This document shows positions 16,214 through 25,012 of a DNA stretch of 64,000 nucleotides, piece by piece. This stretch comes from Pseudomonas tremae. Its GTDB lineage: Bacteria > Pseudomonadota > Gammaproteobacteria > Pseudomonadales > Pseudomonadaceae. The translations under genes and the position numbers were made by a program. Each line of letters starts with the position of its first letter. Position 1 is the stretch's first letter. The stretch spans positions 1 to 64,000 of the forward strand of contig NZ_LJRO01000073.1 in NCBI RefSeq assembly GCF_001401155.1, in the 5' to 3' direction. The notes below the pieces were generated by a model, which saw only the letters and a program-made list of their open reading frames with translations, had not been told where the DNA came from and searched no databases.

Positions 16214-16234
16214 TGTGAAGTGCAGCACTTGCAC
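16214..16234. repeat. Inverted repeat upstream of the lipoprotein peptidase gene
   Basis: GTGAAGTGCAGCACTTGCAC contains the perfect palindrome AAGTGC-A-GCACTT (16218-16230), with near-symmetric GTG/CAC flanks. It lies 60-80 bp before the peptidase start and about 30 bp beyond the Abi-RNA promoter. It could be an operator for either transcript. Confidence 0.4.
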
Positions 16235-16293
16235 CTCCCCCCACCCGTCCGGCATAACATCACCCCATCACAACTACCAAAGCCCTGCCCTCC

Positions 16294-17349
16294 ATGCCCA
16301 CGCCTGCCGCTTCACGCCTTAGCAACCTTTTAGCACTCATGGCCCTTACGCTGCTCGCCGGTTGCTCCAGCGTTTCCTACTATGGACAGTTGGCGCAGGG
16401 GCAGTGGCAGTTGCTGCAGGCGCGTGAGCCGGTGGACAAGATTATCGCTGACCCGGCGCGGGACGCCGGTTTACGCGACCATCTGGCCCGGTCGCAACTG
16501 GCGCGGACGTTTGCCAGCGAGCATTTGCACCTGCCGGATAACAAGAGCTATCGCCTGTATGCGGATTTGGGGCGGCCTTATGTGGTGTGGAATGTGTTTG
16601 CGACGGATGAGTTTTCGCTGGAGCCTGTCACGCACTGTTTTCCGATCGCCGGGTGTGTGGCGTATCGCGGTTATTACAGCCCTGGCGGAGCGCGTGGCGA
16701 GGCGGCGTTGCAGCGGCAGGCGGGCAAGGATGTGTATCTGAGTGGCGTCGAGGCGTATTCGACGTTGGGCTGGTTTGATGATCCGATCCTCAGCTCGATG
16801 CTGGGCTGGGGCGACGAGCGTTTGGCGACGCTGATCTTTCATGAGCTGGCGCATCAGCGTTTTTATGTGAAGGACGACACTGAGTTCAATGAGTCCTACG
16901 CCAGTTTCGTCGAGCAGGAAGGTACGCGGCAGTGGCGCGCTGCGCGCGGTTTGCCGCCCGAGAATGTTTCGCAGTCGGCGCGGCGTGATCAGTTTATTCA
17001 GCTGGTGCTGGATACCCGCGAGCGGCTCAAGGCGCTTTATCGTCAGCCGCTGTCGGCTGAGGTGATGCGCATGCGCAAGGCTGAGGAGTTCGAGCGGCTG
17101 CGACGGGATTATCGGAAGGTACGTGACGAGCAATGGGCGGGCGACAAGCGTTTTGATGGCTGGATCAAAGGCCCGATGAACAACGCCAAACTGCTGCCAT
17201 TCGGGCTTTATGATCAATGGGTGCCAGCGTTTGCGGCGTTGTTCAGGCAGGAGAACGGGGATTGGCAGGCGTTTTATCGGGCTGTGGATAAGTTGGGCGG
17301 GATGCCGGTCGAGGCGCGCAAGGCGGCGCTACGAGCATTGATGCCTTGA
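16294..17349 (+). CDS. Lipoprotein zinc aminopeptidase-like protein (COG4324 family)
   Basis: The 351-residue protein has a lipoprotein signal with lipobox LAGC (Cys24), so it is probably anchored in the envelope. The zincin motif HELAH is at residues 183-187, followed by a downstream Glu-rich stretch (FNESYASFVEQEG) that can supply the third metal ligand. VDKIIAD near the N terminus and YYSPGGARGEA are also typical of the COG4324 (predicted aminopeptidase) family. The substrate and the assumed N-terminal exopeptidase activity are unproven. Codon usage changes to T/G-ended forms inside the gene but the frame is intact. A composite hairpin repeat follows the stop. Confidence 0.82.
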   Translation: MPTPAASRLSNLLALMALTLLAGCSSVSYYGQLAQGQWQLLQAREPVDKIIADPARDAGLRDHLARSQLARTFASEHLHLPDNKSYRLYADLGRPYVVWNVFATDEFSLEPVTHCFPIAGCVAYRGYYSPGGARGEAALQRQAGKDVYLSGVEAYSTLGWFDDPILSSMLGWGDERLATLIFHELAHQRFYVKDDTEFNESYASFVEQEGTRQWRAARGLPPENVSQSARRDQFIQLVLDTRERLKALYRQPLSAEVMRMRKAEEFERLRRDYRKVRDEQWAGDKRFDGWIKGPMNNAKLLPFGLYDQWVPAFAALFRQENGDWQAFYRAVDKLGGMPVEARKAALRALMP

Positions 17350-17356
17350 GCACCCG

Positions 17357-17485
17357 ATTATCGTTACGACGCTCCGCGTGGTAATGCCTTTCTGGACGCT
17401 CTGCGTCCGACCCTGAGGACGTGGCGCGGCGCAGAATTCGTCACGGGAGATATTCCTACGCTGGAGCGTAGGAACGATAGTTACG
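17357..17485. repeat. Composite intergenic repeat, copy C
   Basis: The unit contains ATTATCGT, a GACGCTCCGCGT hairpin, ATGCCTTTCT, GGACGCTCTGCGTCC, then GTGGCGCGGCGCAG. It aligns over about 75 bp with copy D at 43.48 kb, including the identical stretch CTTTCTGGACGCTCTGCGTC. It ends with a perfect hairpin TTCCTACGCT-GG-AGCGTAGGAA at about 17452-17473. It lies between the converging peptidase and gamma carbonic anhydrase genes and slightly overlaps the stop of the latter. Confidence 0.75.
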
Positions 17486-18026
17486 GCTTATCAAACCCCT
17501 CCGTCAGATGCTGGTCCTTGAGCTTCACGTAGTTCGTAGCGCTGTAAGGGAAAAAGGCGATTTCCTTTTCGGTGAGTGCGCGCACTTGTTTGACTGGACG
17601 GCCAACGTACAAAAAGCCGCTTTCCAGCACTTTGCCCGGTGGCACCAGGCTGCCTGCGCCGATGATCACTTCGTCTTCGACAACAGCGCCGTCCATGATG
17701 GTGGTGCCCATGCCGACCAGGATGCGGTTACCCAATGTGCAGCCGTGCAGCATGGCCTTGTGGCCGATGGTTACTTCGTCGCCGATCAGCAGCGGGAAGC
17801 CGTCCGGGTTGAAAGGGCCGGCGTGGGTGATGTGCAGCACGCTGCCATCCTGCACGCTGGTGCGTGCGCCGATGCGGATGCGGTGCATGTCGCCGCGTAC
17901 GACCGTCAGCGGCCAGACTGAACTGTCGTCGCCAATTTCGACATCGCCGATGACGATCGCCGAATGATCGACAAAGGCCCGTTCGCCGAGGGCTGGGGTG
18001 TGCTCCTGAAACGTGCGGATAGCCAC
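17481..18026 (-). CDS. Gamma carbonic anhydrase family protein
   Basis: From a GTG start at 18026 with AAGGAG upstream, the product is 181 residues. It folds as a left-handed beta helix of hexapeptide repeats (IVIGDVEIG, SSVWPLTVV, RIRIGART, and so on). The putative zinc histidines lie in HITHAG and in GHKAMLHGC, matching YrdA/PaaY-type proteins. It may hydrate CO2, or hydrolyse thioesters in PaaY-like relatives. The longer frame to 18380 runs through the start of the divergent prlC gene and is rejected. The promoter region shared with prlC is 18027-18138. Confidence 0.92.
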   Translation of the reverse strand: MAIRTFQEHTPALGERAFVDHSAIVIGDVEIGDDSSVWPLTVVRGDMHRIRIGARTSVQDGSVLHITHAGPFNPDGFPLLIGDEVTIGHKAMLHGCTLGNRILVGMGTTIMDGAVVEDEVIIGAGSLVPPGKVLESGFLYVGRPVKQVRALTEKEIAFFPYSATNYVKLKDQHLTEGFDKP

Positions 18027-18138
18027 GATAGGCTCCTTCTTTGACAGTGATAGGCGTGCAGAACAGGTTTGGTTGCTGCGGTCGGCGTCGATTGTAATTA
18101 AGATGGCTGAGTGTTTCTTCAAGGCAAGGTGCAAAACC

Positions 18139-20190
18139 GTGAGCGCGAACAACCCTCTTCTGCAATCGTACGACCTGCCACCCTTTTCGGCGATTCGTGC
18201 CGAACATGTCAAACCTGCTATTGAACAGATCCTGGCCGACAACCGTGCCGCGATTGCTGACATCCTCGCCAAACAGGGTTCTACACCGACCTGGGCCGGG
18301 CTGGTGCTGACCATGGACGAATTGAATGACCGCCTGGGCGCGGCATGGAGTCCGGTCAGCCACTTGAATGCCGTGTGCAACAGCGCGCAACTGCGTGAAG
18401 CCTACGAATCGTGCCTGCCGGCGTTGAGTGCTTACTCCACCGAGATGGGTCAGAACCGCGCGTTGTTCCAGGCGTATGAAGCGCTGGCCAACGGCCCGGA
18501 AGCGGCCGGTTTCGATGTGGGTCAGAAGACCATCCTGGAACAGGCGCTGCGCGACTTCCGTCTGTCCGGTATCGATCTGCCGCCCGAGCAGCAGAAGCGT
18601 TACGCCGAAGTACAGAGCAAGCTGTCGGAGCTGGGCAGTCAGTTTTCCAATCAGTTGCTCGATGCCACTCAGGCCTGGACCAAGCTGGTCGCTGACGAGT
18701 CCGCCCTCGCTGGTCTGACCGATTCTGCCAAACAGCAGATGGCTGCCGCCGCCAAGGCCAAGGATCTCGAAGGCTATCTGATCACCCTGGAATTCCCGAG
18801 CTACTACGCGGTGATGACCTACGCCGAAGACCGCGCGCTGCGCGAAGAAGTCTACGCGGCCTACTGCACTCGCGCCTCGGATCAAGGCCCGAACGCTGGC
18901 AAGAACGACAATACTCCGGTCATGGAGCAGATTCTCGATCTGCGTCAGGAGCTGGCGCAGTTGCTGGGTTATGCGAATTTCGCCGAGCTGAGCCTGGCGA
19001 CCAAGATGGCCGAGTCCAGCGATCAGGTGCTGAGTTTCCTGCGCGATCTGGCCAAGCGCAGCAAGCCCTTCGCCGCTCAGGACCTGGAGCAGCTCAAGGC
19101 TTACGCCGCCGAACAGGGCTGCCCGGATCTGCAAAGCTGGGACAGCGGTTTCTACGGCGAGAAGCTGCGTGAGCAGCGTTACAGCGTTTCTCAGGAAATC
19201 CTGCGCGCCTACTTCCCCATCGACAAAGTGCTCGGCGGCCTGTTCGCTATCGTCCAGCGTCTTTACGGCATCGAGATCGCCGAGCAGAAAGGCTTCGATA
19301 CCTGGCACCCGGACGTTCGTCTGTTCGAGATCAAGGAAAACGGCCAGCACGTCGGGCGTTTCTTTTTCGATCTGTATGCCCGCGCCAACAAGCGTGGCGG
19401 TGCCTGGATGGACGGCGCTCGTGACCGTCGCCGCACGGCTGAAGGCACGCTGCAAAGCCCGGTGGCCAATCTGGTGTGCAACTTCACACCGGCCGTTGCC
19501 GGTAAACCTGCACTGCTGACCCACGATGAAGTCACCACCCTGTTCCACGAGTTCGGTCACGGCCTGCACCACTTGTTGACCCGTGTCGAGCATGCCGGTG
19601 TGTCCGGTATCAATGGCGTGGCCTGGGACGCGGTCGAGTTGCCGAGCCAGTTCATGGAAAACTGGTGCTGGGAGCCTGAAGGTCTGGCACTGATTTCCGG
19701 TCATTACGAAACCGGCGAACCACTGCCGCAGGACTTGCTGGAGAAGATGCTCGCAGCCAAGAACTTCCAGTCCGGTCTGATGATGGTGCGTCAGCTGGAA
19801 TTCTCGATGTTCGACTTCGAGCTGCACGCTACTCACGGTGATGGCCGCAGCGTGCTTGAAGTTCTGGAGGGCGTTCGTGACGAAGTCTCTGTGATGCGTC
19901 CGCCCGCCTACAACCGCTTCCCGAACAGCTTCGCGCACATTTTCGCAGGCGGCTATGCAGCCGGTTATTACAGCTACAAGTGGGCCGAAGTGCTGTCTGC
20001 CGACGCGTTCTCGAAGTTCGAGGAAGATGGCGTGCTCAATGCCGAAACCGGTCGCGCTTTCCGCGAAGCGATTCTGGCGCGTGGTGGCTCACAGGCGCCG
20101 ATGGTGCTGTTCGTCGACTTCCGCGGACGCGAGCCGTCGATTGACGCATTGTTGCGTCACAGTGGCTTGAGTGAGGATGCGGCAGCATGA
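18139..20190 (+). CDS. prlC: Oligopeptidase A (M3 family)
   Basis: The 683-residue cytoplasmic zinc metallopeptidase degrades short peptides, including cleaved signal peptides. The M3 catalytic motif HEFGHGLHH is present, followed about 25 residues later by the second zinc-site region AVELPSQFMENW. The GTG start at 18139 with AAGGT upstream gives the family length; the frame from 18013 would extend into the divergent gene's start. The 3' end overlaps the next gene by 4 bp (ATGA), coupling it to the zinc-ribbon protein. A 736-codon open frame on the opposite strand is a base-composition shadow. Confidence 0.97.
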   Translation: MSANNPLLQSYDLPPFSAIRAEHVKPAIEQILADNRAAIADILAKQGSTPTWAGLVLTMDELNDRLGAAWSPVSHLNAVCNSAQLREAYESCLPALSAYSTEMGQNRALFQAYEALANGPEAAGFDVGQKTILEQALRDFRLSGIDLPPEQQKRYAEVQSKLSELGSQFSNQLLDATQAWTKLVADESALAGLTDSAKQQMAAAAKAKDLEGYLITLEFPSYYAVMTYAEDRALREEVYAAYCTRASDQGPNAGKNDNTPVMEQILDLRQELAQLLGYANFAELSLATKMAESSDQVLSFLRDLAKRSKPFAAQDLEQLKAYAAEQGCPDLQSWDSGFYGEKLREQRYSVSQEILRAYFPIDKVLGGLFAIVQRLYGIEIAEQKGFDTWHPDVRLFEIKENGQHVGRFFFDLYARANKRGGAWMDGARDRRRTAEGTLQSPVANLVCNFTPAVAGKPALLTHDEVTTLFHEFGHGLHHLLTRVEHAGVSGINGVAWDAVELPSQFMENWCWEPEGLALISGHYETGEPLPQDLLEKMLAAKNFQSGLMMVRQLEFSMFDFELHATHGDGRSVLEVLEGVRDEVSVMRPPAYNRFPNSFAHIFAGGYAAGYYSYKWAEVLSADAFSKFEEDGVLNAETGRAFREAILARGGSQAPMVLFVDFRGREPSIDALLRHSGLSEDAAA

Positions 20191-20474
20191 CCGATACACC
20201 GGTAATCGTTACCAAGAAACGCTTCATCGCCGGGGCTGTCTGCCCGGCGTGCAGCGAGCCTGACAAGCTGATGATGTGGAGCGAAGACGACGTACCGCAC
20301 CGCGAGTGCGTGGGGTGTGGCTACAGCGATACGCTTAATGCCCAAGGGATTTCGATCCCTAAGGAGTTGGGCACGCGCGTCAACAAGGCTGCGGTAAAAC
20401 TGGCTGACCCAAAGGTTCAAGGCGTGCAGTTTTTCCCGAATCCGAAGTTGAAGAAGCCGGTTGATCCGAGCTGA
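20187..20474 (+). CDS. YheV-type putative zinc-ribbon protein (DUF2387)
   Basis: The 95-residue protein has two CxxC pairs, CPACSEPD and CVGCGYSD, about 20 residues apart, the plan of a zinc ribbon. The start KKRFIAGAVCPACS and the C-terminal VQFFPN are characteristic of the YheV family. It overlaps the prlC stop by 4 bp and is translationally coupled to it, an arrangement I recall from other pseudomonads. A role next to a peptidase is suggested but unproven. A strong terminator follows. Confidence 0.88.
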   Translation: MTDTPVIVTKKRFIAGAVCPACSEPDKLMMWSEDDVPHRECVGCGYSDTLNAQGISIPKELGTRVNKAAVKLADPKVQGVQFFPNPKLKKPVDPS

Positions 20475-20497
20475 CTTCAGTGACGATCCATGTGTTC

Positions 20498-20523
20498 AGG
20501 GGCGCTAATGCGCCCCTTTTTAT
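20498..20523 (+). terminator. Rho-independent terminator of the prlC operon
   Basis: AGGGGCGC-TAAT-GCGCCCCT followed by TTTTA is a classic terminator 24 bp after the zinc-ribbon stop. It also faces the converging small gene at 20531. Confidence 0.93.
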
Positions 20524-20530
20524 GTAACGA

Positions 20531-20827
20531 TCAATTCGGTTTCTTTACTTTTTTCTTTTTTATCAACGTGTCTATCCCCACAAACGCGTTGGCCAATGCG
20601 ATCAATAACGTGTTGTCTCGAGCATCCAGAATGCCATCGCCATCAGCATCTGCCTGGCTTCGTACAGTGTCATAACCCTTGCCTTGACCGGAGGAAGTAA
20701 CGAAGCTTATAAATTCGACATCTCCCTTTCCAGCATTGAGCTTGGTGTTCCAGAATTCCACCATGACTTCAGGACTGCTGTCGCCCATCAGTTCATCGGT
20801 CGATAACTTTATTTCATAATTAGCCAT
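20531..20827 (-). CDS. Uncharacterised small protein with DADGDG loop, paralogue of 20922-21149
   Basis: The 98-residue protein starts MANYEIKLSTDEL and has no signal peptide. Residues about 59-71 read DADGDGILDARDN, which resembles the acidic calcium loops of EF-hand, dockerin or thrombospondin type-3 repeats. The C-terminal part has LLIALANAF and ends with a run of lysines (IKKKKVKKP). GAGG lies 10 nt before the ATG. The N terminus and the C-terminal hydrophobic helix align with the next gene, so the two are tandem paralogues. GC content is lower than the neighbours. I do not recognise the family. Confidence 0.7.
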   Translation of the reverse strand: MANYEIKLSTDELMGDSSPEVMVEFWNTKLNAGKGDVEFISFVTSSGQGKGYDTVRSQADADGDGILDARDNTLLIALANAFVGIDTLIKKKKVKKPN

Positions 20828-20921
20828 CTTCTCAATCCTCTTTTATTGATTGAGATGCCAGTACTGCCCGCTTCTCCGGCACCTGTGTAAGTCAGGTGTT
20901 ATTACAAGCGCTAACCAGGCT

Positions 20922-21149
20922 TTACCAATCTGCCAATTCAGAAACCTTTTTCCTGAAGGCCAGTGCCAGAACAGTCAGCACTTCCTCATCCCTTCCCAGT
21001 TCACCGCGAATATGGTGTGTGCCGTGGGGATGCAACCTCACCCAGGCCTGTTCTTGCAGGTCGTCGTCCTCGAAAAACTGGATGGCTATTTCAGGATGGT
21101 CGTGTTGCTCGATATCTTCAGCCCACAACCGTATCTCGTACTTGGCCAT
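20922..21149 (-). CDS. Uncharacterised small protein, paralogue of 20531-20827
   Basis: The 75-residue protein begins MAKYEIRLWAEDI, matching the start of its neighbour in pattern (MA-[NK]-YEI-[KR]-L). A PEIAIQFFEDD segment parallels PEVMVEFWNTK in the partner, and VLTVLALAF parallels LLIALANAF. It lacks the DADGDG insertion and the lysine tail, and is rich in His, Glu and Asp. The ATG at 21147 to 21149 with GAGGTGGG upstream is preferred to an adjacent GTG. The two small genes run on the same strand 94 bp apart and are probably co-transcribed. The function is unknown. Confidence 0.65.
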   Translation of the reverse strand: MAKYEIRLWAEDIEQHDHPEIAIQFFEDDDLQEQAWVRLHPHGTHHIRGELGRDEEVLTVLALAFRKKVSELADW

Positions 21150-21321
21150 CACCCACCTCGTTCTCAGGTAAATGCGCCAGTACCCGATAGCCGAGTTGGC
21201 GTCCCGCTACACTAGGCCTGAAGAAAAAGTGCGTCTACTGACAGAACTGACAGGTGGTTCTTTGTACAGTGTGCATAACATCTGACGCGGGGCGTTGATC
21301 GCAAGTATGAATACTGTCCGG

Positions 21322-21345
21322 ACAAGCGGCGGACGCCGCTTGCCC
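21322..21345. terminator. GC-rich stem-loop downstream of the FTR1 gene
   Basis: CAAGCGGC-GGAC-GCCGCTTG is a perfect 8-bp stem beginning about 20 bp past the FTR1 stop. No U-tract follows on either strand, so it is a possible rho-independent-like or mRNA-stabilising hairpin and not a sure terminator. The rest of the 21150-21361 spacer shows nothing else. Confidence 0.4.
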
Positions 21346-21361
21346 TTGAGCATGTGTAAGT

Positions 21362-23260
21362 TCAGTCTGCTGCCCGATGCCTGCGTTTGTCGGCCAGGCG
21401 GCTTCGTCCGTACAGAATAGCGATGGCTGTCAGGGCGACGGCCTGTGCGCCAAGCGAGTACAGGTCGGCGTGAATGCCCAGCCAGTCGAATTCGAAGAAC
21501 GGAACCGGACGTGTGCCGAATATGCCCGCTTCCTGCAACGCCTTCACGCCATGCCCGGCGAAGACCACCGACAGTGCGCAGAGCAACGCGGCGTTGATGC
21601 CGAAGAACATCGACAGGGGCAGTTTTGCCGAGCCGCGCAAGATGATCCACGCCAGACCCACCAGCAGCACCAACGCTGTGGCACCACCCGCCAATACTGC
21701 ATCGTGACCGGCCGGGCCTGCCTGCAACCAAAGGGTTTCGTAGAACAGGATGACTTCGAACAGCTCCCGGTATACCGAGAAGAAGGCCAGCACCGCGAAC
21801 CCGAAACGGCCGCCGCCGCCGACCAGGCTGCTTTTGATGTAATCCTGCCAGGCGTCAGCGTGACGACGGTCGTGCATCCACACGCCTAGCCAGAGCACCA
21901 TCACGCTGGCAAACAGCGCCGTGGCGCCCTCCAGCAACTCGCGCTGTGCACCACTGACATCGATGACATAAGCCGCCAGCGCCCAAGTACCCAGGCCGGC
22001 CAGCAACGCCAGGCCCCAGCCCACATTGACGCTGCGCACCGCAGACTGTTGCCCGGTGTTGCGCAGGAACGCCAGAATCGCTGCCAGCACCAGAATCGCT
22101 TCCAGCCCTTCACGCAGCAGGATCAACAGGCCCGAAATATAGCTCAGCGACAGGCTCAGGCCATCGCTGCCCAACAGCCCCGCCGATTGCTTGAGTCTGG
22201 CTTTGGCGACCTCCAGTTTTTGTACGACCTGCGGAAGCGGCAAGCTGTCCTGCAGCGACTGCCGGTAAGCCATCAGGCTCTTTTCAGTGTCCTTGCGAAC
22301 GTTGGCGTCCACGTTGTCCAGCGAGCTTTCGACCAGCTCGAAGCCTTCGAGATAAGCCGCTACTGACAAGTCGTAGGCCTGCTCGCGGTCACCTGCCTGA
22401 TAAGCGGCCAGGCTTTTGTCCAGCGTTACGCTGGTGTAGTCGAGCAATTGCGCCGGACCGCGCTGCACTTGTGGTGGCTGTGCGCGTTGAGCACGAAAGG
22501 TCGCTGCAGCATCGGAGCCTTCGGCTGCCAGGACTTCTGCCGGGGTCTGACGCGCCAAGTCGGCAATGTTGAAGGTTTTTGTGGCGTTGGCCACCGGTTG
22601 CGCGCTGAAACTGGCGATATAGGTGGCAATGTCCCAGCGCTGACGATCGTCCAGCTGATCAGCGAACGCAGGCATGTCGGTGCCAGCGATGCCCAGCCCG
22701 AGCGAGCTGTAGAGGTCGTACAGGCTCAGGCGGTCCAGGCGCGCCGTATCACGCAGGTTGGAAGGTGCCGGCTCCAGGCCGATGCCTGCAGGGCCATCAC
22801 CGGCCCCTGTATCGCCGTGACAGACCGAACAATGTTGGGCATACAAGGGCGCGCCACGCGCAGGGTCCGGCGTGATGGCCGGTGCCTGGCTGACTTCATA
22901 GGCCGCCGCCAGTTTCGCGGCCAGTTGCCGGGCCTGACGGGCGACGCGAGCGCCGTCCTGCCGATCACTGACTGCACGTGCCAGCTCAGCGATGCCTTGC
23001 TCCAGTTCCGCACGCTCGGCACGCTTTGGCAGCGTCAGGATCAGCGCCTGTAGCGTGGTCAGGGCATCGGTCTGCCGTTGATAGCCGGTTTCGGCCACAA
23101 CCTTGCCATCTGCCACCGCTGAAGGGTAATCGGCGCTGAGATAGTCCAGCAGATGCAATGCCTGAGCTGCGCCCTCGACGGGGTCGGCCAGCACGCCAAG
23201 GCTGCACAGCGTCAGTAACGGCACTAACAGCCATGCAAGGAAACGAGAACGGAGGGGCAT
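21362..23260 (-). CDS. FTR1 family iron permease with N-terminal cytochrome c domain
   Basis: The 632-residue fusion has three parts. First is a Sec signal (cut near VLADP) and a helical periplasmic segment. Next is a cytochrome c domain with heme motif CSVCH at residues 144-148 and axial Met in GTDMPAFAD. Last, from about residue 360, is a seven-helix FTR1/EfeU permease domain with the iron-site motif REGLEA and a second motif RELFE. Such proteins oxidise or handle Fe2+ in the periplasm and pass Fe3+ inward, with the cytochrome presumably accepting the electron. No efeO or efeB partner is adjacent. Iron regulation is likely, but no convincing Fur box was seen. Confidence 0.92.
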   Translation of the reverse strand: MPLRSRFLAWLLVPLLTLCSLGVLADPVEGAAQALHLLDYLSADYPSAVADGKVVAETGYQRQTDALTTLQALILTLPKRAERAELEQGIAELARAVSDRQDGARVARQARQLAAKLAAAYEVSQAPAITPDPARGAPLYAQHCSVCHGDTGAGDGPAGIGLEPAPSNLRDTARLDRLSLYDLYSSLGLGIAGTDMPAFADQLDDRQRWDIATYIASFSAQPVANATKTFNIADLARQTPAEVLAAEGSDAAATFRAQRAQPPQVQRGPAQLLDYTSVTLDKSLAAYQAGDREQAYDLSVAAYLEGFELVESSLDNVDANVRKDTEKSLMAYRQSLQDSLPLPQVVQKLEVAKARLKQSAGLLGSDGLSLSLSYISGLLILLREGLEAILVLAAILAFLRNTGQQSAVRSVNVGWGLALLAGLGTWALAAYVIDVSGAQRELLEGATALFASVMVLWLGVWMHDRRHADAWQDYIKSSLVGGGGRFGFAVLAFFSVYRELFEVILFYETLWLQAGPAGHDAVLAGGATALVLLVGLAWIILRGSAKLPLSMFFGINAALLCALSVVFAGHGVKALQEAGIFGTRPVPFFEFDWLGIHADLYSLGAQAVALTAIAILYGRSRLADKRRHRAAD

Positions 23261-23598
23261 TGCAGAATCTCAGTAAGAATGCGATGCGTTGCATTGTTAA
23301 CTCAGCCAGAGCGCTACTCAAGAGTGATGACAGGTTTTTGTTACTGAATTTTTCAGGAAGGGCTGGAAAACCCAGTCACGTTGCCGACAACAGGTGGGTT
23401 GGAAGTGGGAAAAGTCTGAAAGACATGTGAGATATCAAAATGCCATTGCTTTAAACGTTTCGCAGTTTATACTCCCGCGCTTTCGCCACCACCTTGATTT
23501 GGTTGTGTAAACGACACTCAGACAGCACTGCTGTTTGATCATGGACTGCATGGCAGGCGCCTCTCGCCTCTGCAATCACTAAGGGAATAGAACGCACC
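23261..23598. promoter_or_regulatory. Divergent spacer between FTR1 and the LpoB operon, with operon promoter
   Basis: These 338 bp contain no gene. On the plus strand TTGCTT (23446-23451), a 16-bp spacer and TATACT (23468-23473) form a good sigma-70 promoter for the lipoprotein operon, giving a leader of about 118 nt with AAGGGAA before the ATG. On the FTR1 side, AATGC-AACGCATC-GCATT is a short inverted repeat at 23279-23296, 20-40 bp from the start codon, where a repressor could act. A Fur-type match is too weak to call. Confidence 0.55.
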
Positions 23599-24993
23599 AT
23601 GTCTTCTCCTCGTGCCTTGACCGCGCTCGTATTGATCATTGCGACGCAATTGGCAGGCTGCTCTGCTTTTCGTAGCTACGACGCAGAACTGAAGGAAACC
23701 AGCCAGCAGCTGGCCAGCGGCAATGTTGACGCTGCACTGGGTTCGCTGGAGAAAAACAACACGGGCGAAGATAAAGACCTTCTCTACTACTTTGAGAAAG
23801 GCGAGCTGCTACGCGCCAAAGGCGATTTCAGCGGCAGCCAGATCGCATGGCGCACGGCTGATCGGACGGTGTTCAAGTGGGAGGAGTCAGTCAAGCTCGA
23901 TACCGACAAGTATCTGGCCAGCTTCGGCAGCTTTCTGGTGAACGACAAGGTGCGTCGCTACGAAGGCTACGACTACGAAAAAGTCATGTTGACCACCCAG
24001 ATGGCGCTCAACCTGCTGGCTCGCAACGACTTCGAAGGTGCCCGGACCGAGATAAAGAAAACTCACGAACGCGAAGCGGTCATTGCCGAACTGCGTGACA
24101 AGCAGTACCTGAAAAGCGAGCACGAAGCCGAGAATCAAGGCGTTAAAACCCAATTCAAGGAGCTGCGTGGCTATCCGGTGGCCTTGCTTGACGCCCCGGA
24201 AGTCATCAGCCTGAAAAACAGCTACCAGAGCGCGTTCAGTCATTATCTGGCGGGCTTTGTCTATGAAGCGCTGGGCGAAAAGGGCCTCGCTGCGCCGGGC
24301 TATCGCAAAGCGGCCGAACTACGGCCCAACACACCATTGCTGGAACAGGCCATCAAGGATCTCGACGCCGCTGTCAGCAAGGACGGTAACAGTGAGGTGC
24401 TGATCATTGTGCAGAGTGGCTTTGCCCCTGCCCGTGGTTCGGTGAGCATTCCATTGCCGCTGCCGATCAGCGGAAATCTGGTCATCACGCCGTTGTCTTT
24501 CCCGGTCATAACGGCGGATACCACCACGCCGACGTTCAACCAGATCGTGCTGGACGGCCAGCCACTCAATCTCACTCTGCTCAACAGCACCACAACCATG
24601 TCACGCCGTGCGCTGCGTGACGACATGCCGGGCATCATCCTGCGGACCACGGTGCGCGCCATCACCCGTGGTGTTGCGCAAAAGCAACTCAACGACGTCA
24701 ACCCGCTGGCAGGTCTTGCGGTGGGAATTGCTTCGGCCGTTACCGAAGGTGCCGACACACGTACCTGGCGCACGTTGCCGGACAATACGCTCGTCGCTCG
24801 TTTGCGTCTGACGCATGGCGAGCATCAGATCATCCTGCCCAACTCACTGGGCGGTTCTCACGTGCGGGTCAAGGTCGATCAACGCTACCAGGTGGTTTCC
24901 TTGCGTGCCTTGGGTAGTCAGGTGTTTGCGGGCAGTCTCGCGGCGCAGGTCAATCCGTCGAACGTGCCGCAGGCCATAGCCACCGCCAAATAA
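23599..24993 (+). CDS. COG3014 family lipoprotein
   Basis: The 464-residue protein has a lipobox LAGC (Cys21) and a helical TPR-like N-terminal half (about 25-250; ELLRAKGDFSGSQIAW, NDFEGARTEIKKTHE, ALGEKGLAAPGYRKAAEL). The C-terminal half is beta-rich. It matches the COG3014 group of uncharacterised lipoproteins that sit next to lpoB-like and ycfL-like genes in gamma-proteobacteria. It is the first gene of a four-gene operon. The context suggests an outer-membrane factor linked to peptidoglycan synthesis, but no activity is known. Confidence 0.85.
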   Translation: MSSPRALTALVLIIATQLAGCSAFRSYDAELKETSQQLASGNVDAALGSLEKNNTGEDKDLLYYFEKGELLRAKGDFSGSQIAWRTADRTVFKWEESVKLDTDKYLASFGSFLVNDKVRRYEGYDYEKVMLTTQMALNLLARNDFEGARTEIKKTHEREAVIAELRDKQYLKSEHEAENQGVKTQFKELRGYPVALLDAPEVISLKNSYQSAFSHYLAGFVYEALGEKGLAAPGYRKAAELRPNTPLLEQAIKDLDAAVSKDGNSEVLIIVQSGFAPARGSVSIPLPLPISGNLVITPLSFPVITADTTTPTFNQIVLDGQPLNLTLLNSTTTMSRRALRDDMPGIILRTTVRAITRGVAQKQLNDVNPLAGLAVGIASAVTEGADTRTWRTLPDNTLVARLRLTHGEHQIILPNSLGGSHVRVKVDQRYQVVSLRALGSQVFAGSLAAQVNPSNVPQAIATAK

Positions 24994-25012
24994 CCCTGAA
25001 CGGAGACTTTCC

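Noticed and set aside
17728..19938. 736-codon open frame antisense to prlC
   Set aside because: Same reason: prlC has intact M3 motifs, while this frame is a His/Gln/Leu-rich shadow.
23279..23296. Possible Fur box upstream of FTR1
   Set aside because: There is a short inverted repeat AATGC/GCATT but little match to GATAATGATAATCATTATC.
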